NCBI GenBank assembly: GCA_902529105.1
Contig: CABZUW010000002.1
Location: forward strand, 62,001-126,000
DNA: 64,000 nt
Source: an uncultured Pelagibacteraceae bacterium
GTDB taxonomy: Bacteria > Pseudomonadota > Alphaproteobacteria > Pelagibacterales > Pelagibacteraceae
Direction of reading: 5' to 3'
The notes under the pieces were generated by a model. That model saw nothing but the letters and a program-made list of their open reading frames with translations. It did not search any database and was not told the origin of the DNA. Positions 18,844-31,112 of this stretch are shown here, in pieces; within the stretch, counting starts at the first letter, position 1, and the number at the start of each line of letters is the position of its first letter. The position numbers and the translations under genes were made by a program.

Positions 18844-20919
18844 TTAACCTGTTTTTTTAACAACCTCATCTTGAATGTTTTGTGGAACCTTGTCATAATG
18901 GTCAAAAAACATTGAGTACTGTGCTCTACCTTGTGACATTGATCTTAAACTATTAATATAGCCAAACATATTCGCTAAGGGTACCATAGCTGTAATTACT
19001 GTTGCATTACCACGCTGCTCTTGGGTATTAATTTGACCTCTCCTACTATTTAAGTCGCCTATAACGTCACCCATGTAATCTTCGGGAGTGACCACTTCAA
19101 CTCTCATTATTGGTTCTAAAAGTTTCAAATTTCCTCGTGCACAGACTTCTTTAAAACATTGCCTAGAGGCTAATTCAAAAGCTAATACGCTAGAGTCAAC
19201 ATCATGATGCAACCCGTCTAAAATAGTAACTTTATAATCTATTATTGGAAAACCAGCTAAAATTCCTGAGTCAGAAATTGTCTCTACACCTTTTTCTACT
19301 CCTGGAATAAACTCTTTAGGTATAGCACCGCCTTTAATTTTACTTTCAATCTCTCTACCTTTGCCTGGCTCCAACGGCTCTATAGATAATTTTACTCTAG
19401 CAAATTGCCCAGCACCACCACTTTGTTTTTTGTGAGTATAGTCAAATTCAGCAGGATTTAATATGGTTTCTCTATAAGCAACCTGCGGCGCACCAACATT
19501 GGCCTCAACTTTGAATTCTCTTTTCATTCTATCAACAATAATATCCAAATGAAGTTCACCCATTCCCTTTATAATAGTCTGTCCCGACTCTTCGTCAGAT
19601 GAAACTCTAAATGAAGGGTCCTCTTTCGCTAATCTACCAAGTGCCTCTCCCATTTTTTCTTGATCACCTTTTGTTTTTGGTTCAACCGCAATTTCGATAA
19701 CTGGGTCTGGAAACTCCATTGGCTCTAATAGAACTGGATTATCCTCATTAGAAAGGGTATGACCTGTGATGGTATGTTTTAAACCAGCTAAAGCTACAAT
19801 ATCTCCAGAATTAGCCTCTTTAATATCCTCTCTTGAATTAGCATGCATTAATAGCATTCTGCCAACTCTTTCCTCTTTCTCTTTTGATGTATTGTATATG
19901 CCTGTTCCGGACTTTAGTGTTCCAGAATAAATTCTAATAAATGTCAATGAACCTACAAATGGATCGTTTGCAACTTTAAATGCTAAAGCTGAAAAAGGTT
20001 CATTATCCTCAAATTTCATCTCAATTTCCTCATTTGAGTTTGGTTTTGTGCCTTTAATTAATCCAATATCTTTAGGGCTTGGTAAATAATTAACAACAGC
20101 ATCTAATAATGGTTGCACACCTTTATTTTTAAAAGCTGACCCAGTTAAAACTGGAACAAAGCTGAAGTTAAGACAGCCTTTTCTAACACAACTTATTAAA
20201 TCATCATTTTTAATATCTTCTCCATTTAAATAAGCTTCCATATGTTTTTCATCTTGTTCAACTGCTGTTTCAATTAGTTCTTTACGATATTTCTCTGATA
20301 TTTCTTTAAGTTCATCTGGTATATCTTTTTCTTCCCACTCGGCACCTAAATCCTCATTTTTCCACTCAATAGCTTTCATTTTAATTAAATCAATAACTCC
20401 CTTTAACGAAGACTCAATACCTATGGGGATCTGCATAACTAAAGGTTTTGCCCCTAATCTATCTTTAATCATTTCTACACATCTAAAAAAATCTGCACCA
20501 GTTCTATCTAATTTATTTACAAAGCAAATTCTTGGGACCTTGTATTTATCAGCTTGTCTCCATACCGTTTCAGATTGTGGCTCAACACCTGCAACCCCAT
20601 CAAAAACAGCAACCGCCCCATCTAAAACCTTTAAGGATCTTTCTACTTCAATTGTAAAATCAACGTGTCCAGGAGTATCTATTATATTTATTCTATGATC
20701 ATTCCAAAAACATGTTGTTGCTGCAGAAGTTATTGTTATTCCTCTTTCTTGTTCTTGCTCCATCCAATCCATTGTAGCTGCACCGTCATGTACCTCACCT
20801 ATCTTGTGACTTTTGCCTGTATAATATAAAATTCTTTCAGTGGTAGTGGTTTTACCAGCATCAATATGAGCCATGATACCTATGTTTCGATATTTTTCTA
20901 ATGTGTGAGATCTTGACAT
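18844..20919 (-). CDS. fusA: Elongation factor G
   Basis: Ribosomal translocase GTPase. The P-loop [12 protein letters not shown] begins at residue 17, followed by the switch [11 protein letters not shown] and NKLD specificity motifs. Domains II-V follow with the usual [14 protein letters not shown] and [14 protein letters not shown] blocks. Length 691 is standard for the translocation-type EF-G. It lies between rpsG (six-base gap) and rpsJ (one-base gap), joining the str and S10 operons. Confidence 0.98.
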   Translation of the reverse strand: MSRSHTLEKYRNIGIMAHIDAGKTTTTERILYYTGKSHKIGEVHDGAATMDWMEQEQERGITITSAATTCFWNDHRINIIDTPGHVDFTIEVERSLKVLDGAVAVFDGVAGVEPQSETVWRQADKYKVPRICFVNKLDRTGADFFRCVEMIKDRLGAKPLVMQIPIGIESSLKGVIDLIKMKAIEWKNEDLGAEWEEKDIPDELKEISEKYRKELIETAVEQDEKHMEAYLNGEDIKNDDLISCVRKGCLNFSFVPVLTGSAFKNKGVQPLLDAVVNYLPSPKDIGLIKGTKPNSNEEIEMKFEDNEPFSALAFKVANDPFVGSLTFIRIYSGTLKSGTGIYNTSKEKEERVGRMLLMHANSREDIKEANSGDIVALAGLKHTITGHTLSNEDNPVLLEPMEFPDPVIEIAVEPKTKGDQEKMGEALGRLAKEDPSFRVSSDEESGQTIIKGMGELHLDIIVDRMKREFKVEANVGAPQVAYRETILNPAEFDYTHKKQSGGAGQFARVKLSIEPLEPGKGREIESKIKGGAIPKEFIPGVEKGVETISDSGILAGFPIIDYKVTILDGLHHDVDSSVLAFELASRQCFKEVCARGNLKLLEPIMRVEVVTPEDYMGDVIGDLNSRRGQINTQEQRGNATVITAMVPLANMFGYINSLRSMSQGRAQYSMFFDHYDKVPQNIQDEVVKKTG

Positions 20920-20925
20920 AATTTA

Positions 20926-21396
20926 TTACCACCTGAAATGAGCAAAAGCTTTATTAGACTCTGCCATTTTGTGTGTATCTTCCTTTTTTTTAATTGCAGT
21001 TCCTCGATTTTGATATGCGTCGAATATTTCGTTAAAAATTTTATCTGACATTTTTTTATCTTTTCTTTTTCTTGAAGCATCGATTAGCCATCTAAGAGCA
21101 AGAGCCTGTGATCTTTTAGACTTAACTTCAACTGGAACTTGATACGTAGCACCTCCTACTCTTCTTGACCTCACTTCAACAGTTGGTTTAATATTATTTA
21201 TCGCCTCATTAAAAACTATAATTGGTTCCTCTTTAGATTTTGATTTTATTTTATCAATTGCTTCGTATACAATTTTTTCTGCTATAGTTTTTTTTCCATC
21301 ATACATAATTGAATTTATAAGTTTTGGAATTATTGCAGATTTATACTTGGGATCTAATACTGCTATTTTTTTTGGTAATTTTCTTTTTCTAGACAT
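20926..21396 (-). CDS. rpsG: 30S ribosomal protein S7
   Basis: Organises the 3' domain of 16S rRNA and the E-site; E. coli S7 regulates the str operon. The C-terminal half has GGATYQVPVEVKSKRSQALA and ends KAFAHFRW, as in other S7 proteins. Length 156 is standard. It starts two bases after the rpsL stop. Confidence 0.97.
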   Translation of the reverse strand: MSRKRKLPKKIAVLDPKYKSAIIPKLINSIMYDGKKTIAEKIVYEAIDKIKSKSKEEPIIVFNEAINNIKPTVEVRSRRVGGATYQVPVEVKSKRSQALALRWLIDASRKRKDKKMSDKIFNEIFDAYQNRGTAIKKKEDTHKMAESNKAFAHFRW

Positions 21397-21398
21397 TT

Positions 21399-21770
21399 TT
21401 ATTTACCTTTTTTAGTACCATACAAAGAACGTCTTTGCTTACGATTTGCAACTCCTTGAGTGTCTAGATTTCCTCTTAAAATATGATACCTTACGCCTGG
21501 TAGATCCTTAACTCTACCACCTCTGATTAAAACAACTGAATGTTCTTGAAGATTATGTCCTTCGCCCGGAATGTAGGCAGTTACTTCAAATCCATTTGAC
21601 AATCTTACTCTTGCAACCTTTCTTAGAGCTGAATTAGGTTTTTTTGGTGTAGTTGTATAGACTTTAACACATACACCCCTTTTTAAAGGTTGCTTTTGAA
21701 GTGCAGGCACTTTGTTTCTTGACAATTGTCTATATCTTTTTTTTCTTAATAACTGGTTTATAGTAGGCAT
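21399..21770 (-). CDS. rpsL: 30S ribosomal protein S12
   Basis: Decoding-centre protein. It begins [12 protein letters not shown] and contains [20 protein letters not shown] and [20 protein letters not shown]. The lysines whose replacement confers streptomycin resistance in other bacteria (in [10 protein letters not shown] and [10 protein letters not shown]) are wild type. Length 123 is standard. It heads the str part of the cluster, 141 bases after rpoC, with a good promoter candidate in between. Confidence 0.98.
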   Translation of the reverse strand: MPTINQLLRKKRYRQLSRNKVPALQKQPLKRGVCVKVYTTTPKKPNSALRKVARVRLSNGFEVTAYIPGEGHNLQEHSVVLIRGGRVKDLPGVRYHILRGNLDTQGVANRKQRRSLYGTKKGK

Positions 21771-21818
21771 AATAAAAAATTTTAGTGAAATTAACTGTCA
21801 GGGTTAATGGCAGCGTTT

Positions 21819-21831
21819 AGCACTTAGTGCT
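21819..21831 (-). promoter_or_regulatory. Small hairpin in the rpsL leader
   Basis: AGCACT-T-AGTGCT is a perfect 6-bp inverted repeat around a single base, so a real stem would use five or fewer pairs. It lies about 50 bases upstream of the rpsL ATG, within the leader expected from the promoter candidate at 21855-21882. A role in autogenous control of the str genes is possible but unproven. Confidence 0.3.
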
Positions 21832-21854
21832 ACATTCCAACCAAAATTATCGAC

Positions 21855-21882
21855 AAATTACTTAAATATTTAAGTTTGTCAA
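21855..21882 (-). promoter_or_regulatory. Candidate sigma-70 promoter of rpsL-rpsG-fusA
   Basis: On the minus strand a perfect -35 TTGACA (21882-21877) is followed after 16 bases by TAATTT (21860-21855). A start site near 21848 would give a leader of about 78 bases. The same stretch holds a near-perfect dyad GACAAA...TTTGTC around the palindrome CTTAAATATTTAAG, which could also serve as a weak rpoC terminator or a protein-binding site. Confidence 0.5.
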
Positions 21883-21911
21883 TTTATAATCTATAAAAAT
21901 ATGTCTATTTT

Positions 21912-24900
21912 TTATTGATTTACTTGATCTTTTGACGTTTCTAACTTTTCTTGCTGAGACAAAAAATTTTCATCATCTTTATCTGCTGTTTTGTTCCATA
22001 AATTTTTGATTGAACCTGTGCCAGCTGGTACTAGCCTTCCAACTATAACATTTTCCTTTAATCCAGATAATTTATCAACTTTTCCCTTTATTGCAGCATC
22101 TGTTAGAACTCTAGTAGTCTCTTGGAAGGATGCTGCAGAAATAAATGACTCAGTTTGCAAAGATGCTTTTGTTATACCCATTAAAACCCTTTCACCTATA
22201 GCCTCTTTTTTTCCATCTTTAATTAATTGCTCATTCATATTTATAAACTTAATTCTATCTATAATTTCCCCAGGTAGTAAATTAGAATCACCGGCATCCT
22301 TAACCTCAATTTTCTTTAACATTTGTCTAAGTATTACCTCGATATGTTTATCGTTTATTATAACACCTTGTAATCTATAAACTTCTTGAACTTGATTTAC
22401 AAAATACTCTGTTAATTCTTCAATTCCAAGAATACGTAGTATATCGTGCGGTAAAGGTTGGCCATCTAATAAATACTCACCCTTTTTAATTTTTTCACCT
22501 TGATTAAAGTTAATATGTTTACCTTTCGGAATTAAATAAGAAGATGACTCACCATTATCTGATTCTATTGTTACCCTTTGTTTTCCTCTAACTTCTTTAC
22601 CAAAAAGCACTTTACCGTCATTTTCGGCAATTATTGCGCTGTCCTTTGCTTTTCTGGCCTCAAATAATTCCGCAACTCTAGGTAATCCACCTGTAATATC
22701 TTTTGTCTTAGAAGTTTCTTTAGGAAGTCTCGCAATAACATCTCCTGCATATATCTTTTGTCCATCTTTCACAGATAATATAGAATCTGGAACTAAATAA
22801 TATCTAGCTTCATTGTCATCAGCTTTTTTAATTACATTCCCCTTTTCATCTCTTAAGGTAATTCTTGGTTTTAAGTCGGTATTTTTTGATTGTGTTTTCC
22901 AATCAATTACGGTTTTAATAGATATTCCAGTAGCGTCGTCTACAGTTTCAGCTAATGAAACTCCATCAATTAAATCTACAAAATTAACATTGCCACTAGT
23001 TTCTGCTATTACTGGGGTAGTATAAGGATCCCATTCACAGATTCTGGAATTTTTTTTAATTTTATCACCATTTTGAAAAAATAATTTTGATCCATAAGGA
23101 ACTTTGTAGACTGCTTTTTGCATACCGTTTTCATCCTCAATCGATAATTGTGTATTTCTACCCATCACAACAAGATTTTTTTTCGAATCCTCTATTAAAT
23201 TAGTATTAATTATTTTTAACACTCCGTCTGTTTTAGTAACTATTTGGGAATCTTGCTTTATCGATGCTGTACCTCCGACATGAAATGTTCTCATTGTAAG
23301 CTGTGTTCCAGGCTCACCAATGGACTGTGCGGAAATCATTCCAATTGCTTCACCAACATGTACCATTTTCCCTCTAGATAAATCTCTGCCATATGACATC
23401 GCACAAACACCTTCTTTAGATTGACATGTTATGACTGAATAAACTCTTATTAACTTCACGCCCGCTGCATCAATTTTCTCACATCCCGCCTCATCAATCA
23501 TCTGATCCTTTTTTATTATAGTTTCTCCAGTAATTGGATTTTTGATATCGCTGGCTGCAATTCTTCCTAAAGCTCTCTCTGATAAAGCCACAACCACATT
23601 TCCTCCCTCAATAATTTCTGATAAAGCTATACTTCCCGCTTTACCGCAATCACAAGCTTTTTTTGTTATGGTCAAGTCTTGAGCCACATCGCATAATCTC
23701 CTAGTTAAATATCCTGAATTTGCAGTTTTTAAGGCTGTATCAGCTAACCCTTTTCTAGCACCATGAGTAGAGTTAAAATATTCTAATGCAGTTAATCCCT
23801 CTTTAAAATTTGACGTTATCGGAGATTCTATAATCTCACCTGATGGCTTAGCGATTAAACCTCTCATACCGGCAAGTTGCTTCATTTGTGCTGCTGATCC
23901 TCTTGCACCACTATCTGCCATCATAAATACTGAATTTATCTTAAGTCCATCTTTTGTTACCTCAGTAGCAGAAATTCTTTTCATCATTTCTGAAGCGACC
24001 TTGTCAGTGCACTTAGACCAAGCATCTACTACTTTATTATATCTTTCACCCCTTGTGATTAAACCTTCAGAATATTGATTCTCGTAATCTGAAATAAGTT
24101 TTTTTGTTTCATCGATTAATTGTTCTTTGTTTTCTGGAATGATCAAGTCATCTTTTCCAAATGAAATGCCTGCCTTAAATGCATGTTTAAAACCAAGATC
24201 TTTTAATTTGTCACAGAAAATTACTGTGCTTTTTTGTCCAGAAAATCTGAAGACATGATCTATAATTTCAGATACGATTTTTTTTGGCAACAGTCTATCG
24301 ACCAAAGTAAATTTATTATTAAGATTTTTGGGAAGTAAATTTGCTAATAAAAATCTTCCAGCAGTACTTATATGTTTTTCAAGTTTTTTCTTGCCATCTT
24401 TATCAACTGTCTCAAACCTAGACACTATACGTGAATGTACTTTTATTTGACCTGTCTCAAGTGCATGCTCTATTTCTGATGTATTCACAAAATAACCCTC
24501 AACTTTTTCTGTTTGTGCAGGAGGTTGTGACAAGTAATAAATTCCTAGTATCATATCTTGGCTTGGAACAATAATTGGTTTTCCATTTGATGGACTTAAA
24601 ATATTATTTGTTGACATCATTAAAACTCTTGCCTCTAATTGAGCTTCTAAACTTAACGGAATATGAACAGCCATTTGATCTCCATCAAAATCAGCATTAA
24701 AAGCTGCACAAGTAAGAGGATGAAGTTCTATTGCGTCTCCCTCAATTAATTTTGGCTCAAATGCTTGCACGCCCAATCTATGAAGTGTAGGCGCTCTATT
24801 AAGTAATATTGGATGCTCTCTTACAATTAATTCCAATGAGTCCCATACTTCTGGTCTTTCCTTTTCAACAAATTTTTTTGCTTGTTTAATTGTTGATGCA

Positions 24901-26081
24901 AGACCTAATTTATTTAATCTAGCATATAAAAATGGTTTAAATAATTCTAAAGCCATTTTCTTTGGTAGGCCACATTCGTGTAATTTTAAATCTGGCCCTA
25001 CAACAATTACAGATCTCCCTGAGTAATCAACTCTTTTTCCTAACAAATTTTGTCTAAATCTTCCTTGCTTACCTTTAAGCATTTCTGCTAAAGATTTAAG
25101 AGGTCTTTTTCCTGTGCCTGTTATAACTCTACCTCTTCTTCCATTATCAAAAAGCGCATCTACTGACTCTTGAAGCATTCTTTTTTCATTTCTTACAATT
25201 ATATCGGGAGCCTTTAAGTCCATAAGTCTTTTTAATCTATTGTTTCGATTAATAACTCTCCTATATAGGTCGTTTAAATCAGATGTTGCAAATCTTCCGC
25301 CGTCTAAGGGAACTAAAGGCCTTAATTCTGGTGGAATTACTGGCACAGTCGTTAAAATCATCCATTCCGGTTTATTTCCTGTTTCTATAAATGATTCAAT
25401 TAATTTAAGTCTTTTTATAGATCTTTCTTCAGCGACTTTGGACTTTGTCTCCTTTATAGTTGTAACTAATTTATTTTTTTCTTCCTCCAAATTAATTGAT
25501 TTTAAAATCTCCAATATCGCCTCCGCACCAATCCCAGCAGTAAAAGATTCTTCCCCATATTGATCTTGATATTTTATAAGTTCCTCCTCACTCAAAAGTT
25601 GATTTTTTTTGAGACCGGTTAAACCAGGTTCAATAACAATAAAATTCTCAAAATATAAAACTCTTTCTACCTCTTTTAATTTCATATCTATTACAAGAGA
25701 TATTCTGCTTGGAAGAGATTTTAAAAACCATATGTGGGCCACAGGTGTGGCTAAATTTATATGACCCATTCTCTCTCTTCTTACATTAGATTTTGTAACT
25801 TCAACTCCACATTTTTCACATATAATTCCTCTAAATTTCATTCTTTTGTATTTGCCACAAAGGCACTCATAATCTTTAATGGGTCCAAATATTCTAGCAC
25901 AAAACAAACCGTCTTTTTCAGGTCTAAAAGTTCTATAGTTTATAGTTTCAGGTTTTTTAATTTCTCCAAATGTCCAAGATTTAATTTTTTCTGGGCTTGC
26001 TAAAGTTATTTTTATACTATTAAAATTTTGAGCGTCACTAATTTCAGAACTTTTAAATAAATCTGATATTTCTTTACTCAT
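21912..26081 (-). CDS. rpoC: DNA-directed RNA polymerase subunit beta'
   Basis: Catalytic subunit forming the clamp and active site. The N-terminal zinc site C-x-C...C-x2-C is seen in [20 protein letters not shown] (CLC and CEKC), and the absolutely conserved magnesium motif NADFDGDQM is present in the middle. Trigger-loop and C-terminal blocks such as [19 protein letters not shown] are intact. Length 1389 is normal for alphaproteobacteria. It follows rpoB with no gap. Downstream, 141 bases separate it from rpsL. Confidence 0.98.
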   Translation of the reverse strand: MSKEISDLFKSSEISDAQNFNSIKITLASPEKIKSWTFGEIKKPETINYRTFRPEKDGLFCARIFGPIKDYECLCGKYKRMKFRGIICEKCGVEVTKSNVRRERMGHINLATPVAHIWFLKSLPSRISLVIDMKLKEVERVLYFENFIVIEPGLTGLKKNQLLSEEELIKYQDQYGEESFTAGIGAEAILEILKSINLEEEKNKLVTTIKETKSKVAEERSIKRLKLIESFIETGNKPEWMILTTVPVIPPELRPLVPLDGGRFATSDLNDLYRRVINRNNRLKRLMDLKAPDIIVRNEKRMLQESVDALFDNGRRGRVITGTGKRPLKSLAEMLKGKQGRFRQNLLGKRVDYSGRSVIVVGPDLKLHECGLPKKMALELFKPFLYARLNKLGLASTIKQAKKFVEKERPEVWDSLELIVREHPILLNRAPTLHRLGVQAFEPKLIEGDAIELHPLTCAAFNADFDGDQMAVHIPLSLEAQLEARVLMMSTNNILSPSNGKPIIVPSQDMILGIYYLSQPPAQTEKVEGYFVNTSEIEHALETGQIKVHSRIVSRFETVDKDGKKKLEKHISTAGRFLLANLLPKNLNNKFTLVDRLLPKKIVSEIIDHVFRFSGQKSTVIFCDKLKDLGFKHAFKAGISFGKDDLIIPENKEQLIDETKKLISDYENQYSEGLITRGERYNKVVDAWSKCTDKVASEMMKRISATEVTKDGLKINSVFMMADSGARGSAAQMKQLAGMRGLIAKPSGEIIESPITSNFKEGLTALEYFNSTHGARKGLADTALKTANSGYLTRRLCDVAQDLTITKKACDCGKAGSIALSEIIEGGNVVVALSERALGRIAASDIKNPITGETIIKKDQMIDEAGCEKIDAAGVKLIRVYSVITCQSKEGVCAMSYGRDLSRGKMVHVGEAIGMISAQSIGEPGTQLTMRTFHVGGTASIKQDSQIVTKTDGVLKIINTNLIEDSKKNLVVMGRNTQLSIEDENGMQKAVYKVPYGSKLFFQNGDKIKKNSRICEWDPYTTPVIAETSGNVNFVDLIDGVSLAETVDDATGISIKTVIDWKTQSKNTDLKPRITLRDEKGNVIKKADDNEARYYLVPDSILSVKDGQKIYAGDVIARLPKETSKTKDITGGLPRVAELFEARKAKDSAIIAENDGKVLFGKEVRGKQRVTIESDNGESSSYLIPKGKHINFNQGEKIKKGEYLLDGQPLPHDILRILGIEELTEYFVNQVQEVYRLQGVIINDKHIEVILRQMLKKIEVKDAGDSNLLPGEIIDRIKFINMNEQLIKDGKKEAIGERVLMGITKASLQTESFISAASFQETTRVLTDAAIKGKVDKLSGLKENVIVGRLVPAGTGSIKNLWNKTADKDDENFLSQQEKLETSKDQVNQ

Positions 26082-29000
26082 TTAATTTAACTCCACGTTC
26101 AACGCTAACGATTTTATTTCTTTCACTAAAACGTTAAATGATTCAGGTATACCTGACTCAAAGTTTTCTTCACCTTTAACAATTGTCTCATAAACCTTCA
26201 CTCTTCCAGCAACATCATCGGATTTTACTGTAAGTATTTCTTGCAATGTATAAGATGCTCCATAAGCTTCGAGTGCCCAAACCTCCATCTCACCAAACCT
26301 TTGTCCTCCTAATTGAGCTTTTCCACCTAAAGGTTGTTGAGTTACTAAACTATATGGACCAGTTGATCTAGCATGGATTTTATCTTCAACCAAATGATGT
26401 AGCTTTAACATATATATTGTACCAACTGTAACAGGTCTATCAAATTTTTCGCCAGTTCTACCATCCCACAAAAATGTTTGTCCTGATTTTGGTAAATCTG
26501 ATATTTCTAGCATTTTTGTAACATCAGACTCTTTCGCGCCATCAAAAACTGGAGTAGAAATTGGAATACCATTTTGAATATTTTCACAAAGATCTTTAAA
26601 CTCTATATCAGATAGTTTAGATATCTTATTTTCGTAAACATCTTTGCCGTAAACAGTTTTGAGAATATTTAAAATTTTTTCGTTTTTCTCAATTAGTTTG
26701 TTATTTTCGTTAATTAGTTTTTTTATTTTTTCGCCCAATTCTGTGCATGACCATCCAAGGTGTGTTTCTAATATTTGACCCACATTCATTCTACTTGGCA
26801 CTCCTAAAGGGTTTAGAACTATATCGACAGGTTTTCCATTCTCTTGATATGGCATATCTTCAACCGGCACTATTTTACTCACAACTCCTTTATTGCCATG
26901 TCTGCCTGACATTTTATCACCAGGTCTTAATCTCCTTTTAATCGCTACAAAAACTTTTACCATTTTCATTACACTCGGCAGAAGGTCGTCACCTTGTTTT
27001 ATTTTTAACACCTTGTCCTCAAATCTTTCGATTATATCTGATTTTGCTAAATCATATTGATCCTTTAATTTTAAGAGCCCATTACTTTTGCTTTGATCCT
27101 CAATTGATAATTTAAATATTTCACTTACTGATAAATTAAATATTTTTTCCGAGGTAAGATTTTCTCCTAGATTAATATCCTTAATTTTTTTTAAAACAGA
27201 AACACCTTCCAGAATTTGTGACGCTCTTTGCTTAATACTTCTTTCTAAAATTTCTTCCTCAACATTTTTATCTTGTTGCACGCTTTCAATTTCAGATCTT
27301 TCTATTGTAATCGATCTTTCATCTTTTTCTATTCCATGTCTATTAAATACTCTAACATCAACAACAATTCCTCCACTACCACTTGGCATTTTTAGTGATG
27401 TGTCAGTAACATCTATTGCTTTTTCACCAAATATAGATCTTAGTAATTTTTCTTCGGCACCAGAGGCTGAGTCACCTTTTGGAGTAACCTTGCCTACTAG
27501 TATATCTCCTGGTTTTACTTCTGCTCCAATGTAAACTATACCAGACTCGTCTAAATTTTTTAATGCTTCTTCATTAACATTGGGAATATCTCTAGTAATA
27601 TCTTCCTCTCCTAGTTTAGTGTCTCTAGCCATAACCTCATATTCTTCTATGTGAATAGATGTAAATACATCGTCTGTAACACATCTTTCTGATATGAGGA
27701 TAGAATCTTCAAAATTGTACCCCTGCCACGGCATAAATGCTACAGTAACATTTTTTCCTAAAGCTAATTCTCCAATTTTTGTTGATGGTCCATCAGCAAT
27801 AATATCTCCTGTTTTTACTTTATCACCTACCCTAACTAATGGTTTTTGATTTATACAAGTGTTTTGATTAGATCTTTTAAACTTTTGTAGATTATAAATA
27901 TCGACACCAGATTTAGAATAGTCTTTATCATCTCTAGCCTTTATTACTATCCTTTTTCCATCTATTTTATCAACTACGCCATCTCTTTTTGCAACTATGG
28001 TTACTCCTGAGTCTAAAGCTACATCACTTTCAATTCCTGTACCTACTAAAGGTGCCTCCGGCTTTAGTAACGGAACAGCTTGACGCATCATATTGGAACC
28101 CATTAAAGCTCTGTTTGCATCATCATTCTCCAAAAATGGAATTAGAGATGCTGCTACTGAAACTAATTGTTTAGGAGAAACATCAATGTAATCTATATTT
28201 TCAGGTTTCGATAATATGAAATCAAGGTTTTGTCTGCACGAAACAAGCTCCTCTTTAAATTTTCCATTTTTGTCTATTAAAGAATTTGCTTGGGCTATAG
28301 TATATTTTGACTCTTCCATTGCCGATAAATATTGTATTTCATCTTGCACAACGCCGTTATTCACTTTTTTGTAAGGACTTTCGATAAATCCATATTTATT
28401 TATTTTTGAGTAAGTTGATAAACTGTTAATCAAACCTATGTTAGGACCTTCTGGTGTTTCTATAGGACATATTCTTCCATAATGAGTGGGATGAACATCT
28501 CTAACCTCAAAACCAGCTCTCTCTCTTGTTAAACCTCCTGGACCAAGAGCAGATACCCTTCTTTTGTGAGTTATTTCTGATAATGGATTTGTTTGATCCA
28601 TAAACTGTGATAATTGAGAAGTTGCAAAAAAATCCTTCAGTGAAATTGTTAAAGGTTTTGCATTAATTAAATCTTGAGGCATTGCTGACTCAACATCAAG
28701 AGTAGTCATTTTTTCTTTAATCGCTCTTTCCATTCTATAAACACCAATTCTAGCCTGATTTTCAACTAACTCACCAACCGATCTTACTCTTCTGTTTCCT
28801 AAATGATCAATATCATCAACATCATCTTTGCCATCTCTCAAATCTAACATTTTTTTAACAATCGAAATTATATCATCATTCCTTAAGATAGTTATTTTAT
28901 CTGAACATGTTAAATCTAACCTTGAATTCATTTTTACTCTACCTACGTCTGATAAATCATATCTTTCTGAACTAAAAAATAAATTGTTGAAAATTTGAGA

Positions 29001-30164
29001 AGCAATTTCAATTGTTGGCGGTTCACCGGGTCTTAAAACTTTATAAATTTCTGTAATTGAGTCATTTTTATTTTCGTTTTTATCGTTAAATAAAGACAAC
29101 AGGATATAAGGACCTTTATTAATTGAGTTTGTTTTTGAAATTACAATTGAATTAATTTTATTAGAAACTATTTTTTCAACAATAGTATCATTTAATTCAG
29201 TTCCAATTTTAAACTCTTCATCTTGCAGAATTAATTTTTTATGTAAAAATTTTCCTCTTAAAAACTCGTTTGAAACAAAAATTTCTTTTAATCCATCATT
29301 ATAAAGCTTTTTTGCTTGTAAAAAGTTAGTTTTTTGACCTGTCTTTATAATAACTTTATTTGTTCTAGCATCAATAACTTCCTCTGAGATATTTTTTGAT
29401 TTATAATTTTCTGGATCAAATTTTGTTTTCCACTTATTTTTATCTTTATCAAAATTTAAAGTTTCTTTTTCATAGAATTCATTTACGATATCATCTTTTG
29501 AGTAACCTAATGCTTGAAGAAGTGTAGTAACAAGTAATTTTTTTTTTCTATCAATTCTAAAATACAATAAGTCTTTAACATCAAATTCAAAGTCTAACCA
29601 TGAACCTCTATTAGGAATTACTCTACAATTAAATAATAGTTTACCACTGGCATGTGATTTGCCGTTATCATGATCAAAAAATACTCCAGGGCTTCTATGC
29701 ATTTGATTAACAACAACTCTTTGAACTCCATTTGTTATAAATGTTCCACTGTTAGTCATCATGGGAACTTCGCCCATATAAACCTCTTGTTCTTTGGCGG
29801 ATAAAATATCTTTAGTATTTTCTTCTTGATTTATGTCAAAGACAACGAGTCTAAGTGTGCATTTAAGTGCTGCAGAATAAGTTAGTCCTCTAGCTATACA
29901 CTCATCAACATCAAATTTAGGTTTTTCTAATCTATAAGATACATACTCTAAAGATGCTTTATCGTTTAAATCATCAATTGGAAAAATGCTTGTAAATACT
30001 CTATCAAAACCTTTTATAAGAAAGCTTTCTTCATTTTTTTTATTATCTGTCAATTCTTTATAAGAATTTTTCTGGACTTCTATAAGGTTTGGAATTGATA
30101 AACTTTCTTTTAATTTTCCAAAGTTTTTTCTAATATTTTTTTTTTCAGTAAAAGATAATTCCAT
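26082..30164 (-). CDS. rpoB: DNA-directed RNA polymerase subunit beta
   Basis: Catalytic subunit carrying the rifampicin-binding region. The [19 protein letters not shown] and [20 protein letters not shown] blocks are the rif cluster, with the usual drug-sensitive residues, and the C-terminal [21 protein letters not shown] stretch (GGKAQLGG...EVWALEA) is conserved. I chose the ATG at 30164 (1360 aa, [10 protein letters not shown]); an in-frame TTG two codons upstream at 30170 is less likely. A 9-bp hairpin lies directly upstream, in the rplL-rpoB gap. rpoC follows with no gap. Confidence 0.97.
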   Translation of the reverse strand: MELSFTEKKNIRKNFGKLKESLSIPNLIEVQKNSYKELTDNKKNEESFLIKGFDRVFTSIFPIDDLNDKASLEYVSYRLEKPKFDVDECIARGLTYSAALKCTLRLVVFDINQEENTKDILSAKEQEVYMGEVPMMTNSGTFITNGVQRVVVNQMHRSPGVFFDHDNGKSHASGKLLFNCRVIPNRGSWLDFEFDVKDLLYFRIDRKKKLLVTTLLQALGYSKDDIVNEFYEKETLNFDKDKNKWKTKFDPENYKSKNISEEVIDARTNKVIIKTGQKTNFLQAKKLYNDGLKEIFVSNEFLRGKFLHKKLILQDEEFKIGTELNDTIVEKIVSNKINSIVISKTNSINKGPYILLSLFNDKNENKNDSITEIYKVLRPGEPPTIEIASQIFNNLFFSSERYDLSDVGRVKMNSRLDLTCSDKITILRNDDIISIVKKMLDLRDGKDDVDDIDHLGNRRVRSVGELVENQARIGVYRMERAIKEKMTTLDVESAMPQDLINAKPLTISLKDFFATSQLSQFMDQTNPLSEITHKRRVSALGPGGLTRERAGFEVRDVHPTHYGRICPIETPEGPNIGLINSLSTYSKINKYGFIESPYKKVNNGVVQDEIQYLSAMEESKYTIAQANSLIDKNGKFKEELVSCRQNLDFILSKPENIDYIDVSPKQLVSVAASLIPFLENDDANRALMGSNMMRQAVPLLKPEAPLVGTGIESDVALDSGVTIVAKRDGVVDKIDGKRIVIKARDDKDYSKSGVDIYNLQKFKRSNQNTCINQKPLVRVGDKVKTGDIIADGPSTKIGELALGKNVTVAFMPWQGYNFEDSILISERCVTDDVFTSIHIEEYEVMARDTKLGEEDITRDIPNVNEEALKNLDESGIVYIGAEVKPGDILVGKVTPKGDSASGAEEKLLRSIFGEKAIDVTDTSLKMPSGSGGIVVDVRVFNRHGIEKDERSITIERSEIESVQQDKNVEEEILERSIKQRASQILEGVSVLKKIKDINLGENLTSEKIFNLSVSEIFKLSIEDQSKSNGLLKLKDQYDLAKSDIIERFEDKVLKIKQGDDLLPSVMKMVKVFVAIKRRLRPGDKMSGRHGNKGVVSKIVPVEDMPYQENGKPVDIVLNPLGVPSRMNVGQILETHLGWSCTELGEKIKKLINENNKLIEKNEKILNILKTVYGKDVYENKISKLSDIEFKDLCENIQNGIPISTPVFDGAKESDVTKMLEISDLPKSGQTFLWDGRTGEKFDRPVTVGTIYMLKLHHLVEDKIHARSTGPYSLVTQQPLGGKAQLGGQRFGEMEVWALEAYGASYTLQEILTVKSDDVAGRVKVYETIVKGEENFESGIPESFNVLVKEIKSLALNVELN

Positions 30165-30172
30165 TAACAATT

Positions 30173-30197
30173 CTGGTTTATTTTTTTTATAAACCAG
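30173..30197 (-). promoter_or_regulatory. rplL-rpoB intercistronic hairpin (attenuator-like)
   Basis: A perfect 9-bp inverted repeat, CTGGTTTAT (30173-30181) and ATAAACCAG (30189-30197), with a 7-base loop, occupies the 45-base gap between the rplL stop and rpoB start. It ends only nine bases before the rpoB ATG. In E. coli the same gap holds an attenuator and an RNase III site that set the ratio of ribosomal protein to polymerase. Equivalent function here is inference from position. There is no U-run after the stem on the minus strand. Confidence 0.55.
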
Positions 30198-30215
30198 TTT
30201 CTAATTCTAATTAAT

Positions 30216-30584
30216 TTATTTAAGTTCTACTTTAGCACCAGCGGCTTCTAGTTTTTTCTTTATCTCTTCAGCCTCTTGTTTTTTTACACCAGTTTTTACA
30301 TCTTTAGGTGCACCTTCAACTAAATCTTTTGCTTCTTTAAGTCCTAAAGATGTTACTGCTCTAACTTCTTTAATGACATTAATCTTTTTGTCCCCTGCTG
30401 CCGTAAGCACAATTGTAAATTCATCTTTTTCCTCTGCTGGAGCTGCAGTTGCACTAGTTGGAGCGGCTGCTACAGCGGCTGCTGCGGTCACTCCCCATTT
30501 TTCCTCAAGTTGTTTTGAAAGTTCAGCAGCTTCAACAACTGTTAAACTTGATAATTCATCTATAATTTTATTTAAATCCGCCAT
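30216..30584 (-). CDS. rplL: 50S ribosomal protein L7/L12
   Basis: Stalk protein that recruits translational GTPases. It has an N-terminal dimerisation helix region ([20 protein letters not shown]), an alanine/proline-rich hinge at about residues 35-52, and the factor-binding C-terminal domain with [20 protein letters not shown]. Length 122 is standard. It follows rplJ by 16 bases. Confidence 0.98.
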   Translation of the reverse strand: MADLNKIIDELSSLTVVEAAELSKQLEEKWGVTAAAAVAAAPTSATAAPAEEKDEFTIVLTAAGDKKINVIKEVRAVTSLGLKEAKDLVEGAPKDVKTGVKKQEAEEIKKKLEAAGAKVELK

Positions 30585-30600
30585 ATAATTTTGCCCTAAG

Positions 30601-31110
30601 TTATTTTTTTGATTTTTCGAGCGCTAAAATAGCGATTTTTGAGGCAGGTGCAAGTAAAATACTTGCGATTTTTTGAGCTGGGGATCTCAAAATTCCTATA
30701 ATTTTAGCTCTTGCTTCGTCTAAAGTAGGTAATGTTGCAACATTTTGTACTCCAGAGACATCTAAAATATCATTACCCATGATTCCCCCTAATATTTTAA
30801 GTTTTTCATTATCCTTAGAGAATTTTGTGAGTATTTTTGCTGATGTGATAGCATCGTTTGACAATGCTATCGCTGTAGGACCTTTAAACAAATTTGTTAA
30901 GTCTTTACATTTAGTATTTTCTAATGCTATTTTAGTTATTCTATTTTTAGTTATTTTAAATTGAATTCCATGCTCACGCATCTTTGCCCTTAAATCGTCT
31001 AATTGCGAAACTGTTAGACCTTGATAATGAGCTACAATTACAGCCTCGGATTTATCAAATGTATTTTTCATTTCCTTAATATAGACTTGCTTTTTTTCTT
31101 TACTCATCAT
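30601..31110 (-). CDS. rplJ: 50S ribosomal protein L10
   Basis: Base of the L7/L12 stalk. [20 protein letters not shown] ([10 protein letters not shown]...LRAKMRE) and the [12 protein letters not shown] block are typical, with a C-terminal helix that binds L7/L12 dimers. Length 169 is normal. Tandem ATGs at 31110 and 31107 are both possible starts, two bases after the rplA stop. Confidence 0.96.
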   Translation of the reverse strand: MMSKEKKQVYIKEMKNTFDKSEAVIVAHYQGLTVSQLDDLRAKMREHGIQFKITKNRITKIALENTKCKDLTNLFKGPTAIALSNDAITSAKILTKFSKDNEKLKILGGIMGNDILDVSGVQNVATLPTLDEARAKIIGILRSPAQKIASILLAPASKIAILALEKSKK

Positions 31111-31112
31111 AA

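Noticed and set aside
18843-18905. N-terminal extension of rpsJ reaching 21 codons into fusA
   Set aside because: S10 proteins start at the [10 protein letters not shown]-type sequence; the ATG at 18842 gives the standard 102-residue protein and the extension has no family counterpart.
30373-30588. Plus-strand open frame opposite rplL, rich in Ala and Ser
   Set aside because: It is the complement of the Ala-rich hinge of L7/L12 and has no independent support. Similar frames opposite rplA, rpoB, rpoC, fusA and tuf were rejected for the same reason.
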